In this document: piece by piece, positions 45,060-55,645 of the stretch
Layout of the letters: each line of letters opens with the position of its first letter
How positions within the stretch are numbered: the stretch's first letter is position 1
Origin: Xanthomarina sp. F1114
GTDB lineage: Bacteria > Bacteroidota > Bacteroidia > Flavobacteriales > Flavobacteriaceae
Reading direction: 5' to 3'
DNA: 64,000 bases
Assembly (NCBI RefSeq): GCF_026410255.1
Contig: NZ_JAPMLL010000007.1
Location: 122,508 to 186,507, forward strand
Notes under the pieces: model-generated
Told to the model about the DNA's origin: nothing
The model's database searches: none
What the model saw: the letters and a program-made list of their open reading frames with translations, nothing else
Made by a program: the position numbers and the translations under genes

Positions 45060-45334
45060 TTGAACGGTTTATTTATAAACTTATAATTTTAAAGGTTTTT
45101 CTGTAAAGCAAACTCCTGATATTTATTAAAACCATTTTTATTAATTATAGCAACATTTTTTTAAGTTTTTAGAATCTGTTTCGTCTAAAGAATTTGCAGA
45201 AAGTATAAAACAATTTTGAAATGATATTTAAATTCGTTTCTATTTATAGTATTTTAGAGATTGTATTCACTTTTAAAAGATGTAAAGATGAGGTTTCTTG
45301 TATGCTTCACTATTAAACTATGTAAATTTGTAAT

Positions 45335-46501
45335 ATGAAAGAAGAGCTTTTACTTCAAATAGAAATATATGTAGCAGAACTGTTAAATAAACAACTCCCG
45401 TCTACAAATTATTATCATAACGCTATTCATACCAGACGTGTGGTAGCTAACGCTAAAGAATTAGCAGGCTTGGAAGCTTGCACAGAGCAGGAAACCTTTG
45501 CCTTGTTGGTAGCAGCATGGTTTCATGATACAGGTTATATTCATACAGACATTGGGCATGAGGTAGAGAGTGCAAAAATTGCAGATGCTTATTTAAAAGA
45601 AAAAGAAGTGTCTGAAGACACATTAAATCTGGTTGAGCAATTAATTTTAGCTACTAAAAGTGACTATGAACCGAAGCATAAATTGGAAGGAATTATTAAA
45701 GATGCAGATTGTGGCCATACAGCATCTGAAGATTTTGAAGATATTTCCGAGAATTTGATGAGGGAATTGAATTCTAAAAACCAAAGTTATTTATCAGAAA
45801 TAGAATGGATGAAACAAAATCTGGAGTTTCTTAAAAATCATTCTTTTTATTCTAACTCTGCAAAACAACTTTGGCAACCTAAAAAGGAAATAAACCAATT
45901 AGAAACTCAAAAACAAATAGATAAACTTTCGGCTAAAGAGAACAAAAAAGAAAAAAACACAAGATTTGGTAGAGGAGTAGAAACCATGTTTCGTGTGCAA
46001 TTAAAAAATCACATAGAGTTAAGCGCGATTGCAGATACCAAAGCTAATATCTTACTCTCAGTAAACGCTATAATTATTTCTGTTGCCTTATCTAATTTGG
46101 TTCCAAAACTGGATAGTCCGTCTAATTTATTTCTAGTGTATCCTACCTTAATTTTAATGCTTTTTAGCGTTGCATCAATAGTGTTATCAGTTTTATCTAC
46201 GAGACCTAAAATATCTAATGTCGCAATTACTAAAGACATGATAAGAGAAAACAAAACGAATATTCTCTTTTTTGGAAACTTTCAAAAGATGAATTTGAAA
46301 GATTTTGAATGGGGAATCGACTACTTAATAAATAATCAAGAAACTTTATATAATTCGCTAACTAAAGACTTATATTATTTGGGACTAGTGCTTAATAAAA
46401 AATATAAACTATTACGAATTACCTATACTGTTTTTATGTTTGGAATAATTATTTCAGCAGCAGCATTTATTTATAGTTATTACATCTATTTTTCTGTATA
46501 A
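45335..46501 (+). CDS. HD phosphohydrolase fused to a Pycsar-effector-like membrane domain (HD-PycTM)
   Basis: A 388-residue protein. The N-terminal HD domain has the metal residues H28, H32 and the H64-D65 pair (AAWFHDTGY), with a later DADCGH; such domains often hydrolyse phosphodiesters, including cyclic nucleotides. After a charged linker, residues about 215-388 form the Pycsar effector-type domain (MFRVQLKNHIELSAIADTKANILLSVNA, two helices around 240-290 and one near the C-terminus). In Pycsar immunity that domain opens membranes on binding cyclic UMP or CMP. No pyrimidine cyclase gene is nearby; downstream 19 bases away is a GAF protein, a domain that can bind cyclic nucleotides. A truncated copy lies at 38876. 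Confidence 0.85.
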   Translation: MKEELLLQIEIYVAELLNKQLPSTNYYHNAIHTRRVVANAKELAGLEACTEQETFALLVAAWFHDTGYIHTDIGHEVESAKIADAYLKEKEVSEDTLNLVEQLILATKSDYEPKHKLEGIIKDADCGHTASEDFEDISENLMRELNSKNQSYLSEIEWMKQNLEFLKNHSFYSNSAKQLWQPKKEINQLETQKQIDKLSAKENKKEKNTRFGRGVETMFRVQLKNHIELSAIADTKANILLSVNAIIISVALSNLVPKLDSPSNLFLVYPTLILMLFSVASIVLSVLSTRPKISNVAITKDMIRENKTNILFFGNFQKMNLKDFEWGIDYLINNQETLYNSLTKDLYYLGLVLNKKYKLLRITYTVFMFGIIISAAAFIYSYYIYFSV

Positions 46502-46520
46502 TTTTAATAAAAACAAACCA

Positions 46521-48857
46521 ATGAAAATAAGAGATAAGGGTCCTTTTAAAGTAATTATTTCTTTTCGCTTATTAAAAGAGAAATTTGAAGACTTATTGGC
46601 TTCTAATAACTTAAGTGTTCAGAAGCAAGCGGAGCAAGCTTTAGAGCTTTTTACTCAGCATCCTAAGTTAATAACCGGAACAGACTTAAAAGAAGATATC
46701 CAGAATAATACAGCTGTTCTAGATCAACTAATGTCTTTTGTTTTCCCAACAACCTTAACGAACAATGAAATTAAGGCAGCTGTAACTCCTTATACTAATG
46801 AGATATTTTATTGTAGTTCTAGACTTCAAAATATTATTAATAAGGCAAATACAGACGAAAATATATTTATTGACCTATATAAAGATTATGAAGATTCTTT
46901 CGACTTATTTATATACGCCATTATATTAAATGTTTATTATAACTATCAAGTAGATTTTGAAAGACCTAAAACCTTGTCTATTACTGATAAGAATGGAGAA
47001 AGAAAAAGATACCGTGTAGCTTTTAATGCCGATTTTATTGATATCTATCCGAATAAAAATGCCATAGAAATTACAAAAGAAATTTTAGATGAATTATTAA
47101 CTAATGCAGATAAAGTTGAGGTTTGGGAAAAGTATTTTCCAAAAAACTCCTGGACCATTGAAGGATTTGGAATAGTAAATCTTTTTGATACTTCTTTAGA
47201 CGAGCGTATAGACGATTTTAAGACCCATTTAATTGAACCTAATACAGAAAGCTTCCAATATCTAATGGAAGATATTAGACGCATATTTAATATTCCAGAT
47301 TTACAACTTGGTAGCTATAGTGTAGCAGATAATGTAATTACGCCACCTTTTGATAGAAGTTTCGATATGTTAACCATTTTACCAAACGAAAAAGTTGGTG
47401 TTGGAAAGTATGCTTGTAATCATATTAATAACGGTTTATTTAAAGATTGTAAACCAGTAATTATTTCAAATGTAGAAACCTATCACAAGAAAACCAATGG
47501 CAATAGATTAAGTAAGATTTTGTTAGATAGAGGATTAAAAAGTGCGGCTTTAATTCCTATTCCAATTAATGGAGAGCTTGGTTTTATAGTAGAATTGGCA
47601 GCTTTTAAGCCAAACCAGCTAAATGCCATTAATATGGTTAAGTTGGATGCTATTATGCCGTTTATTTTAAGTTATTCTAGACGTACATATTCGGAATATC
47701 AAAATGAAATAAGTGCTGTTATACAGCAGGAGTGTACAGCTATTCATCCTTCTGTAGAATGGCGTTTTCAAGAAGAAGCTAGACAATATATACAAGAAAG
47801 AAACTATGGGGAAAACCCTGTGTTTCATGAAATTGTATTTAAAGATGTGGTTCCTCTTTTTGGACAAGTAGATGTAGTTGGTTCATCAAATGCCAGAAAC
47901 GAAGCCATTAAATTAGATTTAACAAAACAGTTAGAAATTAGTAAAAAACTACTTATAGGTAGAACTAAAATAAATTTACCGTTTTACGAGCAATTAATTT
48001 TTCAAATAGATAATTACCTAGCAAGCTTGAACGATAACTTTACTACCAATACAGAACATGAAATCAGTCTGTTCTTTGAAAAGCAACTCGTCCCTTTATT
48101 TGAACATTTTCTGCATAATTCAAAAAATAAAATAGAGCTGGAAGAATTTTTAAAATCCCTAGATAAAACAACTAACAGCTTATATCTCGCCAGAAAGGCA
48201 CATGATGAGACAATAAAAATGGGAAATGAAGCATTGGCTATATTTTTAGAAAAACAACAAATAAAAGCGCAGGCTATTTTTCCTCATTATTTTGAGAAAT
48301 TTAAAACAGATGGTGTGGAACACAATCTATATGTCGGGCAATCTATTACAAAGCAATTCCACTATCATCCAACAGTTTTATACAATTTGCGTTTGTGGCA
48401 GCTTCAGGTAACTTGCGAAATGGAAGCCATGTATTATGAAAAACAAAAAGGGTTTCCGTTGCAATTAGAAGTGGCATCTTTAATCTTAGCTTATAATGAG
48501 CCTATTAGCATTCGCTATAGAATGGACGAAAAACAGTTTGATGTTGACGGAGCTTATAATGTACGTTTTGAAATGATAAAAAAGCGTATAGATAAAGCAC
48601 ATATAAAAAACACCAACGAACGTTTAACACAAGCCCATAAGCTGTGTGTGGTTTATTCTAGTAAAGAAATTGAGCGTGAGTATTTATCTTATTTTGAGTT
48701 TTTACAAGCAAAAAACTATGTCGGACAAAACATAGAGTTACTGGAATTAGAAGAGCTGCAAGGAGCAAGTGGTTTAAAAGCTATTCGTGTAGATTTAAAT
48801 AAAGAACTACAAAAAGTATCCGATATATTCACCCTTGAAGACATACAAGCAGTTTAA
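46521..48857 (+). CDS. GAF-domain protein of unknown function
   Basis: A 778-residue soluble protein with no signal peptide. The region about 300-395 (MLTILPNEKVGVGKYACNHINNGLFKDCKPVII through LKSAALIPIPINGELGFIVELAA) reads as a GAF small-molecule-binding domain. The N-terminal 250 and C-terminal 370 residues are largely helical and not assigned. It starts 19 bases after the HD-PycTM gene and ends 17 bases before the phosphoesterase-barrel gene, so the three probably form one operon. A sensor role for the HD-PycTM protein is possible but speculative. Confidence 0.65.
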   Translation: MKIRDKGPFKVIISFRLLKEKFEDLLASNNLSVQKQAEQALELFTQHPKLITGTDLKEDIQNNTAVLDQLMSFVFPTTLTNNEIKAAVTPYTNEIFYCSSRLQNIINKANTDENIFIDLYKDYEDSFDLFIYAIILNVYYNYQVDFERPKTLSITDKNGERKRYRVAFNADFIDIYPNKNAIEITKEILDELLTNADKVEVWEKYFPKNSWTIEGFGIVNLFDTSLDERIDDFKTHLIEPNTESFQYLMEDIRRIFNIPDLQLGSYSVADNVITPPFDRSFDMLTILPNEKVGVGKYACNHINNGLFKDCKPVIISNVETYHKKTNGNRLSKILLDRGLKSAALIPIPINGELGFIVELAAFKPNQLNAINMVKLDAIMPFILSYSRRTYSEYQNEISAVIQQECTAIHPSVEWRFQEEARQYIQERNYGENPVFHEIVFKDVVPLFGQVDVVGSSNARNEAIKLDLTKQLEISKKLLIGRTKINLPFYEQLIFQIDNYLASLNDNFTTNTEHEISLFFEKQLVPLFEHFLHNSKNKIELEEFLKSLDKTTNSLYLARKAHDETIKMGNEALAIFLEKQQIKAQAIFPHYFEKFKTDGVEHNLYVGQSITKQFHYHPTVLYNLRLWQLQVTCEMEAMYYEKQKGFPLQLEVASLILAYNEPISIRYRMDEKQFDVDGAYNVRFEMIKKRIDKAHIKNTNERLTQAHKLCVVYSSKEIEREYLSYFEFLQAKNYVGQNIELLELEELQGASGLKAIRVDLNKELQKVSDIFTLEDIQAV

Positions 48858-48874
48858 TAACATAAAGTTATAAA

Positions 48875-51800
48875 ATGAAAAAATACATATTAGTTAGTTC
48901 TATAATTATATTACTAGTTCTAAGTGGCTGTGCTACTTATAATCCACATAATACAGATAATAGTAAACCAGAACTACAGCAAATTAATAAGGAAACAACT
49001 AATGTTTTTTTAATTGGCGATGGAGGCATGCCCAATGAAGATGGTAGTCCGCCTATAACTTTGGGAAAATTACAAAGCCAATTTAAAAAGGCAGATAAAA
49101 ACGATTTACTTTTATTTTTAGGAGATAATATCTATCCTAAAGGAATTCCTTTAAAAGGCGAACAGGCTATTAAAGACGCAGAAACTGCTTTAAACTTACA
49201 ATTAGATGTGGCTAAAACTTTTCCTGGTCAGGTGTATTTTATTCCTGGTAATCACGATTGGTATAGCGGTTTAAAAGGCCTAAAACTGCAAGAGAAAATG
49301 GTGGAAGCAGCTTTAGGAAAAAACACCTTTCAACCAGAAAATGGCTGTGCTTTTAAAAGAGTCAAATTAAATGACGATACGGTATTGTTAATAGTAGACT
49401 CGCATTGGTATATTACTAATTGGAATAATCACCCAACTATTAATGAAAAATGCGAATTAAAAACTCGGGAAGATTTTCTGGATGAATTTAGGAGTGAAAT
49501 AAAAAAAGCCAGGGGGAAAATAACTTTAGTTGCCATTCACCACCCCATGTATAGTGAAGGTCCACATAATGGACGCTATGATGTTAAAGAACACATGAGT
49601 CCGATACCCGTTCTTGGAACCATTAAAAACGTTATTAGGTCGACCAGTGGAATAGTTAATGCCGATTTATCAAATCAGTTTTATAACGATTTAAGAAAAA
49701 ACTTAATAACTGCAGCTCAGCAAAACGAAAACGTTATTTTTCTTTCCGGTCATGAGCACAGTTTACAGTATCTAGAATTTGATAATATTGTACAGATTAT
49801 AAGCGGTGCTGGATCTAAAACAACAGCTATTAGAATGCGTGACCCTGATAATTACGGACATTCAGTTCCAGGTTATGCGGTTCTAAATATTTCTAAAGAT
49901 AAAGCTGTAAATGTTCAGTTTGTAAATTCAAATACTGAAGAAGTAGAATTTTTTAAGCAAATAAAAGAACCTGAAAGTATTTCAGAAGTACAATACCCTA
50001 AATTAACTTCAGACTCGATAAACGCATCTATTTACACTAAAGAAGAAACAAATAAATCTAGTTTTCATAAGTTTCTTTGGGGAAAAAGATATCGGGAAGA
50101 TTATAGTACCCTTGTTTCTGCTCCGGTTGTTTATTTAGACACCTTAATGGGGGGATTAAAACCTTTTAGAAAAGGAGGAGGGACACAGTCTAAGAGTTTA
50201 CATTTAAAAACTTCTGATGGCACACGCTATGTGATGCGTGCCATGAAAAAGCAAGCAAATCAATTCTTACAGGCTGCTATATTTAAAGACCAATATGTAG
50301 AAGGACAATTTCAAGACACGGCTTCCGAAGCCTTAATTGAAGATGTTTTTACGGGTGCTCATCCTTATGCACCTTATGCACTTGCTACATTATCAGATGC
50401 TATTAATTTAGCGCACCTAAACCCAAGACTATATTATATTCCCAAGCAGGATCCTTTAGGGAGTTTTAATAAAGATTTTGGAGATGAACTGTATCTTTTT
50501 GAAGAACATGCTTCCGATGGACATTTAGGATTGGGAACTGGAAGTTTTACAGGAGAGATTGTTAGTACAGTTGATATGTTGGATGAGGTATTGAGTGATG
50601 AATCTAAAGTTATTGATGAAACAGAGTTTATAAAAGCCCGTTTATTCGATATGCTAATTGGAGATGCCGATAGACATCAAGACCAATGGCGTTGGATGGT
50701 TTTTGAAAAAGACAATAAAACAGTTTATAAGCCTTTGCCAAGAGATAGAGATCTAGCCTTCTCCAAAATGTCTGAGGGCTTTTTGTTTGGAACAGCAGTT
50801 ACTCTGGTTCCAGCCGCTAGAAAGTTTAGAAAATACGAACCAAATTTAAAAGATGTTAAAGGCTTTAATATTTCTGGATTTCCGTTAGATGTTGCATTTA
50901 TTTCTGAATCAAATAAATCTATTTGGGATGAGCAAGTACAATTAATCCAATCTCAGATAACAGATGAGGTGATAGATCAGGCTTTTAAAAATATGCCGAA
51001 AGAAATAGATGCTAAAACACTTGTAAAAATTAAAACCATATTAAAAGATAGACGTAAGAATTTACAAGAAATATCTGATAGATATGTTAAGGTAATTAGT
51101 AAAAATGCCGTCATAACCGCTACAAATAAAGATGATTATATTCTTGTTAAAGCCCTAGAAAAAGGAGCTGTAGAAGTGTCTGTATATCGTAAAAAAAAGG
51201 ATACAATAAAAGATCGGTTTCATTATAAAGTTTATGAACCTAACACAACTAAAGAGATCTGGATTTACGGTTTAGATGATACCGATAGCTTTGAAGTTCA
51301 AGGGAAAATTTCTAAAATCAAAATCCGTTTAATTGGCGGACAAAATAATGACGACTATAAAGTAGAACATGGTAAAAACATTGTTATTTACGATTATAAG
51401 TCTAAGAAAAATAATATAAGCCAAGCAAAGAAAGCAAGAATTAGATTAACAGACGACTATAATACCAATGTGTACGACTACAGAAAAGTAAGAAATAATA
51501 CCAATCAGTTTCTTCCTCTTTTAGGTGCTAATCCTGATGATGGTTTCAAATTAGGCTTTTCTAACACTTATACGGTTTACGGATTTGAACGAAACCCGTT
51601 TACATCGCAACACAAATTAAAAGGAGCTTATTACTTTGCAACCAATGGTTTTGAACTAAACTATCAGGGAGAGTTTGCAAACGTTGTTGGGGATTTTAAC
51701 TTTGGTTTAGAGTCTCATTTCCAAAGTCCTAATTATAGTGTTAATTTCTTCGGGTATGGTAATGAAACCAAAAACTTCGACGATAACTATGGAATGGATT

Positions 51801-52540
51801 ATAACAGAGTTAAAACTAAAATGTTTACTATAAGTCCTCAGTTAATTTGGAATTCAAAACGGGGAAGCATCATTCATTTTGGAGTAAATTATGAAATCTA
51901 TGAAATTGATAATACAGATAATCGTTATGTAACGGATGATATTATTCTACCAAAGCACTTATTTGATGAAAAACATTTTATAGGGATTAACGCTAAATTT
52001 GATTACTCCAATTACGATAATTCAGCTTATCCAACCAATGGTTTGATTTTTTCGCTTGAAGCAGGATATAAAGATAATTTAAAAGTAAGCAACCGTAGTT
52101 TTGGCTATCTTATTTCGGAATTAGGAATTGCAAGAAAATTAATTCCTTCAGGGCGATTAGTTTTAGCCTCTAAGGTCAAAACTCATATAAACTTTGGTGA
52201 TGGTTTTGAATTTTATCAAGCTGCTTCAATTGGGGGAGAAGACGGACTTCGTGGATTTAGAAACCAAAGATTCACAGCTAAAAACTCCCTGTATCAAAAC
52301 ACAGATTTACGCTATAGTTTTAGTAGTTTAAAAACGCCTCTTATCCCTATTAAAATAGGAATGTATGGAAGTTTTGATTACGGACGTGTTTGGCTGGAAG
52401 ATGATAGCTCTAAAAAATGGCATAACTCTTATGGTGGAGGTGTCTTTATTAATGCCATAGATCTTATATCTGCTAATTTAGGTGCTTTTCATTCTGTAGA
52501 TGGTATGCGTATAGCTTTTGGGCTTGGCTTTGGGTTTTAA
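48875..52540 (+). CDS. Lipoprotein metallophosphoesterase fused to an outer-membrane beta-barrel
   Basis: A 1221-residue envelope protein. The lipobox is VLSGCATYN (Cys at about 19). Residues about 45-330 form a calcineurin-like metallophosphoesterase with all motifs: FLIGDGG, LFLGDNIYP, PGNHDWY, AIHHPMYSEG and SGHEHSLQY. A middle region (about 430-720) has RFHYKVYEPN-type unassigned sequence and DADRHQDQWRW, reminiscent of kinase-like or HipA-like acidic sites. From about 850 to the end it looks like a surface-antigen D15/Omp85-type barrel and ends GLGFGF, the C-terminal aromatic typical of outer-membrane barrels. This fusion occurs in Bacteroidetes; its substrate is unknown. Confidence 0.82.
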   Translation: MKKYILVSSIIILLVLSGCATYNPHNTDNSKPELQQINKETTNVFLIGDGGMPNEDGSPPITLGKLQSQFKKADKNDLLLFLGDNIYPKGIPLKGEQAIKDAETALNLQLDVAKTFPGQVYFIPGNHDWYSGLKGLKLQEKMVEAALGKNTFQPENGCAFKRVKLNDDTVLLIVDSHWYITNWNNHPTINEKCELKTREDFLDEFRSEIKKARGKITLVAIHHPMYSEGPHNGRYDVKEHMSPIPVLGTIKNVIRSTSGIVNADLSNQFYNDLRKNLITAAQQNENVIFLSGHEHSLQYLEFDNIVQIISGAGSKTTAIRMRDPDNYGHSVPGYAVLNISKDKAVNVQFVNSNTEEVEFFKQIKEPESISEVQYPKLTSDSINASIYTKEETNKSSFHKFLWGKRYREDYSTLVSAPVVYLDTLMGGLKPFRKGGGTQSKSLHLKTSDGTRYVMRAMKKQANQFLQAAIFKDQYVEGQFQDTASEALIEDVFTGAHPYAPYALATLSDAINLAHLNPRLYYIPKQDPLGSFNKDFGDELYLFEEHASDGHLGLGTGSFTGEIVSTVDMLDEVLSDESKVIDETEFIKARLFDMLIGDADRHQDQWRWMVFEKDNKTVYKPLPRDRDLAFSKMSEGFLFGTAVTLVPAARKFRKYEPNLKDVKGFNISGFPLDVAFISESNKSIWDEQVQLIQSQITDEVIDQAFKNMPKEIDAKTLVKIKTILKDRRKNLQEISDRYVKVISKNAVITATNKDDYILVKALEKGAVEVSVYRKKKDTIKDRFHYKVYEPNTTKEIWIYGLDDTDSFEVQGKISKIKIRLIGGQNNDDYKVEHGKNIVIYDYKSKKNNISQAKKARIRLTDDYNTNVYDYRKVRNNTNQFLPLLGANPDDGFKLGFSNTYTVYGFERNPFTSQHKLKGAYYFATNGFELNYQGEFANVVGDFNFGLESHFQSPNYSVNFFGYGNETKNFDDNYGMDYNRVKTKMFTISPQLIWNSKRGSIIHFGVNYEIYEIDNTDNRYVTDDIILPKHLFDEKHFIGINAKFDYSNYDNSAYPTNGLIFSLEAGYKDNLKVSNRSFGYLISELGIARKLIPSGRLVLASKVKTHINFGDGFEFYQAASIGGEDGLRGFRNQRFTAKNSLYQNTDLRYSFSSLKTPLIPIKIGMYGSFDYGRVWLEDDSSKKWHNSYGGGVFINAIDLISANLGAFHSVDGMRIAFGLGFGF

Positions 52541-52755
52541 AGTCAAGTGCAAAGCGGCTAAATGTTTATAAATTAGTACATATATATTCACCATTAAACA
52601 AAGCTTAATATTATTTCTTTTCGCACTAATTTGTTTTACTTTCGCCTTATAAATAGACAGTAATAAGCCAGTCTGTTACTAATATTTTAAGTACAAGTTC
52701 CTTAAGAGATTAAGTAATTATACTTGCTTGTTTAAACAATAAAACTTCAGTAAAA

Positions 52756-53973
52756 ATGATCAATTACAAATACATACTATTCACCGTAATTTTGGCTTTT
52801 TCAACACTTTTTGGTACTGCCCAAAATTGCGAAATACTTGAAACAAAAGATCAAAGTATTGAAATAGCTAATATTCCAGGAACAACTATGGGACAAAAAC
52901 TTGAAAGCCTGCTCTTTTGGTCCCAGGAAGAAAAAGAAAGACGTTTTCCAATCATGCAGGAACTTTTTCCAAGTATTCCTGTTGCAGCAGCTGCACAAAG
53001 TTCTGCATTCGAAAAAACTGAAAATATAATTCCACAATGGGAAAATAATACCACATTAACTTCTTATATGAACAACAATAACGTTCAAGGAGTGATTGTG
53101 ATACAGGATGATACTATCAAATTAGAAAAGTATGCTCCAGAAATTAATAAGGAAACTTTATGGACTTCTTTCTCTGTGGCAAAATCGGTTTCTTCCATGT
53201 TAGTGGGAGTGGCGTTGAAAGAAGGTGCTATTAAAAGTTTAGACGATCCCTTAAAAAAATATATTACCGATTTAAATGGATATGATTACGGAGAAGTAAG
53301 TGTTCGTCAGTTATTAACTATGACTTCCGGTATTGAATGGAACGAAGATTATGTAGACCATAATTCAGATGTGGCCCAAATGTATTTACAGCCTTGTAAC
53401 GGAACAGAGTCGCATATTTTAACCTATATGAAGCCATTAGAATTTGCACACCAACCTGGTTCTACATGGAATTACAGTACCGGAGAAACCGATTTAGTAG
53501 GTATTTTGGTTCAGAAAGCTACAGGTAAAAGTTTAGCTGAATATCTTTCGGAAAAAATATGGAAACCATTAGGCATGGAGCATTGTGCTTATTGGCTTGC
53601 CGACGAATGCAGTAATCTAAATATTGGTGGAAGTGGATTATCTGCCAGTTTAAGAGACTTTGCACGCTTGGGGAGTTTAATGTTACAACAAGGTAAGTTA
53701 GGCGATAATCAAATTATTTCAGAAGAATGGTTAAAAGATGCCACATCTGTTTTATATAAAACAAATGAAGAAGGCGATGGATATGGTTATTTATGGTGGC
53801 GCTCAAATAATGGGAGCTATGCAGCTGTTGGTATTTTTGGACAGATGATTTATGTTGATCCTAGTAAAAACCTTGTAATTGCTCAAATGGCGGCCTGGCC
53901 AAAAGCAAGTTCAGAAGAACTAACTGCAGCTCGTACAGAGTTTATAAACGCTGTCCAGAGAGCCGTGGAGTAA
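52756..53973 (+). CDS. Exported serine hydrolase (class C beta-lactamase-like)
   Basis: A 405-residue exported hydrolase. A signal peptide ends near FGTAQN. The catalytic SxxK motif is S140-V-A-K143 (TSFSVAKSVSSML), and the second motif is Y240-S-T in WNYSTGETD, the counterpart of the YxN of penicillin-binding proteins. The family contains esterases, peptidases and 6-aminohexanoate-dimer hydrolases as well as beta-lactamases; the substrate here cannot be told. It is a single gene, separated by 215 bases from the phosphoesterase-barrel gene. Confidence 0.88.
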   Translation: MINYKYILFTVILAFSTLFGTAQNCEILETKDQSIEIANIPGTTMGQKLESLLFWSQEEKERRFPIMQELFPSIPVAAAAQSSAFEKTENIIPQWENNTTLTSYMNNNNVQGVIVIQDDTIKLEKYAPEINKETLWTSFSVAKSVSSMLVGVALKEGAIKSLDDPLKKYITDLNGYDYGEVSVRQLLTMTSGIEWNEDYVDHNSDVAQMYLQPCNGTESHILTYMKPLEFAHQPGSTWNYSTGETDLVGILVQKATGKSLAEYLSEKIWKPLGMEHCAYWLADECSNLNIGGSGLSASLRDFARLGSLMLQQGKLGDNQIISEEWLKDATSVLYKTNEEGDGYGYLWWRSNNGSYAAVGIFGQMIYVDPSKNLVIAQMAAWPKASSEELTAARTEFINAVQRAVE

Positions 53974-54142
53974 TCTGGCTGCGTTTCAGGTTAAATAAAG
54001 ACAATTAGTAAACAAGTATTATCTGTGAAAACCCAAGCTAAGATTGGAAAAGTAAAAGTTATAGCTAATTTTTAATTGATTGTGATGACATTCTTATAAA
54101 GTTTCGATGGCATATTGAAACCTTATAAAATCCAATACAATT

Positions 54143-54664
54143 ATGACAACAAAATTTAATCTTTCAATCGTTTTTACCTGTCTTTTAGTTTTAATGTCTT
54201 GCTCATCTGATGACGATGATGGAGCACCAATGGAAGTGACTCCCGAAGGAACTTGGAAACTGGTTTCGTTACATATAGAAACAGCCTTCGATTTTAATGG
54301 TGATGGGATATCAGATACAAACCTGTATGATGAAACACCTTGCTACGATAATGATTTTGTACAATTAAACGCCGATGGCTCTGCGCGTGTTGTAACCGCA
54401 TTAACGGATATTTCTCCAGAGGTTACTGCACCTGATGATTACACTTATGTTTACACATGTTTAGACGGCTTTGACGTAGAAACTAATTGGACTCAAAACG
54501 ATAAGACCATCAGTGTATCTTATGGTAGTTTTGATTTTGTAGGCAACATTGTAGGAAACCAATTAAAAGTGAAACTTCCGGATTTCTTTGAAATTGAATT
54601 CTACAATGGTGTAGAATACTATACTGTAAAAGAAGATGCCCACCTGGTATATGTAAAAGAGTAA
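54143..54664 (+). CDS. Lipocalin-like lipoprotein
   Basis: A 173-residue lipoprotein with lipobox LVLMSCSSDDDD (Cys at about 20). The rest is beta-rich: GTWKLVSLHIE marks the first strand of a lipocalin-like barrel, a pattern frequent in Bacteroidetes lipoproteins. A segment DFNGDGISDTNLYDE around 52-66 resembles a calcium-binding DxNxDG loop. Function unknown. It has its own terminator, shared with the convergent DUF1275 gene. Confidence 0.75.
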   Translation: MTTKFNLSIVFTCLLVLMSCSSDDDDGAPMEVTPEGTWKLVSLHIETAFDFNGDGISDTNLYDETPCYDNDFVQLNADGSARVVTALTDISPEVTAPDDYTYVYTCLDGFDVETNWTQNDKTISVSYGSFDFVGNIVGNQLKVKLPDFFEIEFYNGVEYYTVKEDAHLVYVKE

Positions 54665-54674
54665 TTCTATAACC

Positions 54675-54714
54675 AAGGCTATATGTTTTTTATTTCTAAA
54701 ATAGATATAGCCTT
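54675..54714. terminator. Bidirectional terminator between convergent genes
   Basis: AAGGCTATAT (54675-54684) pairs perfectly with ATATAGCCTT (54705-54714) between the lipocalin-like gene and the DUF1275 gene. T-tracts are weak on both sides. Confidence 0.6.
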
Positions 54715-54729
54715 AAAGCTGTTTTACAT

Positions 54730-55461
54730 TTATGTTTTTCTATGCTTCCTTTTAGATGCAAGCAACCAGAATCTAAGATCATCGTAAAATAAACTCATCA
54801 ATAAAACAGCAGCACCAATAAGTAAGGTGTTTAGTCCTAAGTCTAATCTGGAAAAGAAAAAGCCACCAGCAAGTCCGCCTAAAAAGAAAAAACAAATAAT
54901 ATAAATCCGTAATTTAATTGTAGCTTTAATACTCGCTCTTTGTAGCGTTGTTTTTGGGAATAATAATTGGGACAGTTCGATCCCTAAATCAGTAAATAGT
55001 CCGGTTAAGTGTGTGGTTCTAACCACAGCATTTGAGATTTTTGTTACATAGGAGTTTTGAAGTCCCATAGAAAAAAGTAACAAACAGATGATGGTATTTG
55101 GATGAAGAAGACCCGTAAAATGGCTTAAAGTTGCAATACTTATTAAAATAAGAGACTCAATAATTGTGGGGAGAGCAAATACATTCATTTTTTTGGTCTC
55201 GTTAAACTTCTCTAGTAAAAAAGCAGATGTAAACGAGCCTAATAAAAACGAAAAGATATACAAAAAGTAAATAGTGCCTTTCCAGAATTCAAAATTAGAT
55301 ACATCGTTTACAAAAAGAGCAAAATGGCCCGTAACATTTGTTGTTAATTGCTTAAAAGATAAAAAGCCAGTTACATTAACTAAACCAGCAACAAATGATA
55401 ATACCGTTGCAAGATGGATATTGTGTTTTAAGGTCCGACTTTTACCTTGATGTCTAAACAT
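54730..55461 (-). CDS. DUF1275 (YoaK-type) membrane protein
   Basis: A 243-residue inner-membrane protein with about six helices. The DUF1275 signature is seen in SFVAGLVNVTGFLSF, TTNVTGHFALF and the second-half SMGLQNSYVTKISNAVVRTTHLTGLFTDLG. The family is widespread and without known function; transport of a small molecule has been suggested from its fold. It is divergent from the FUSC gene. Confidence 0.88.
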   Translation of the reverse strand: MFRHQGKSRTLKHNIHLATVLSFVAGLVNVTGFLSFKQLTTNVTGHFALFVNDVSNFEFWKGTIYFLYIFSFLLGSFTSAFLLEKFNETKKMNVFALPTIIESLILISIATLSHFTGLLHPNTIICLLLFSMGLQNSYVTKISNAVVRTTHLTGLFTDLGIELSQLLFPKTTLQRASIKATIKLRIYIICFFFLGGLAGGFFFSRLDLGLNTLLIGAAVLLMSLFYDDLRFWLLASKRKHRKT

Positions 55462-55645
55462 ATTTCAACGACTTACTTTTTTCAACAAAAATACGTAAAC
55501 TACAATGTTTTTTTGGATTATTTAAAGTTCAATTTACCAATTAATAGAAGCTCTGTTTTCAACTTTAAAATTTGCTGTGTCATATTTGTAAAAATACCAC
55601 TCATTTCGTTGCTAAATTGTACCTTTACGCACTTAATACATTAGT

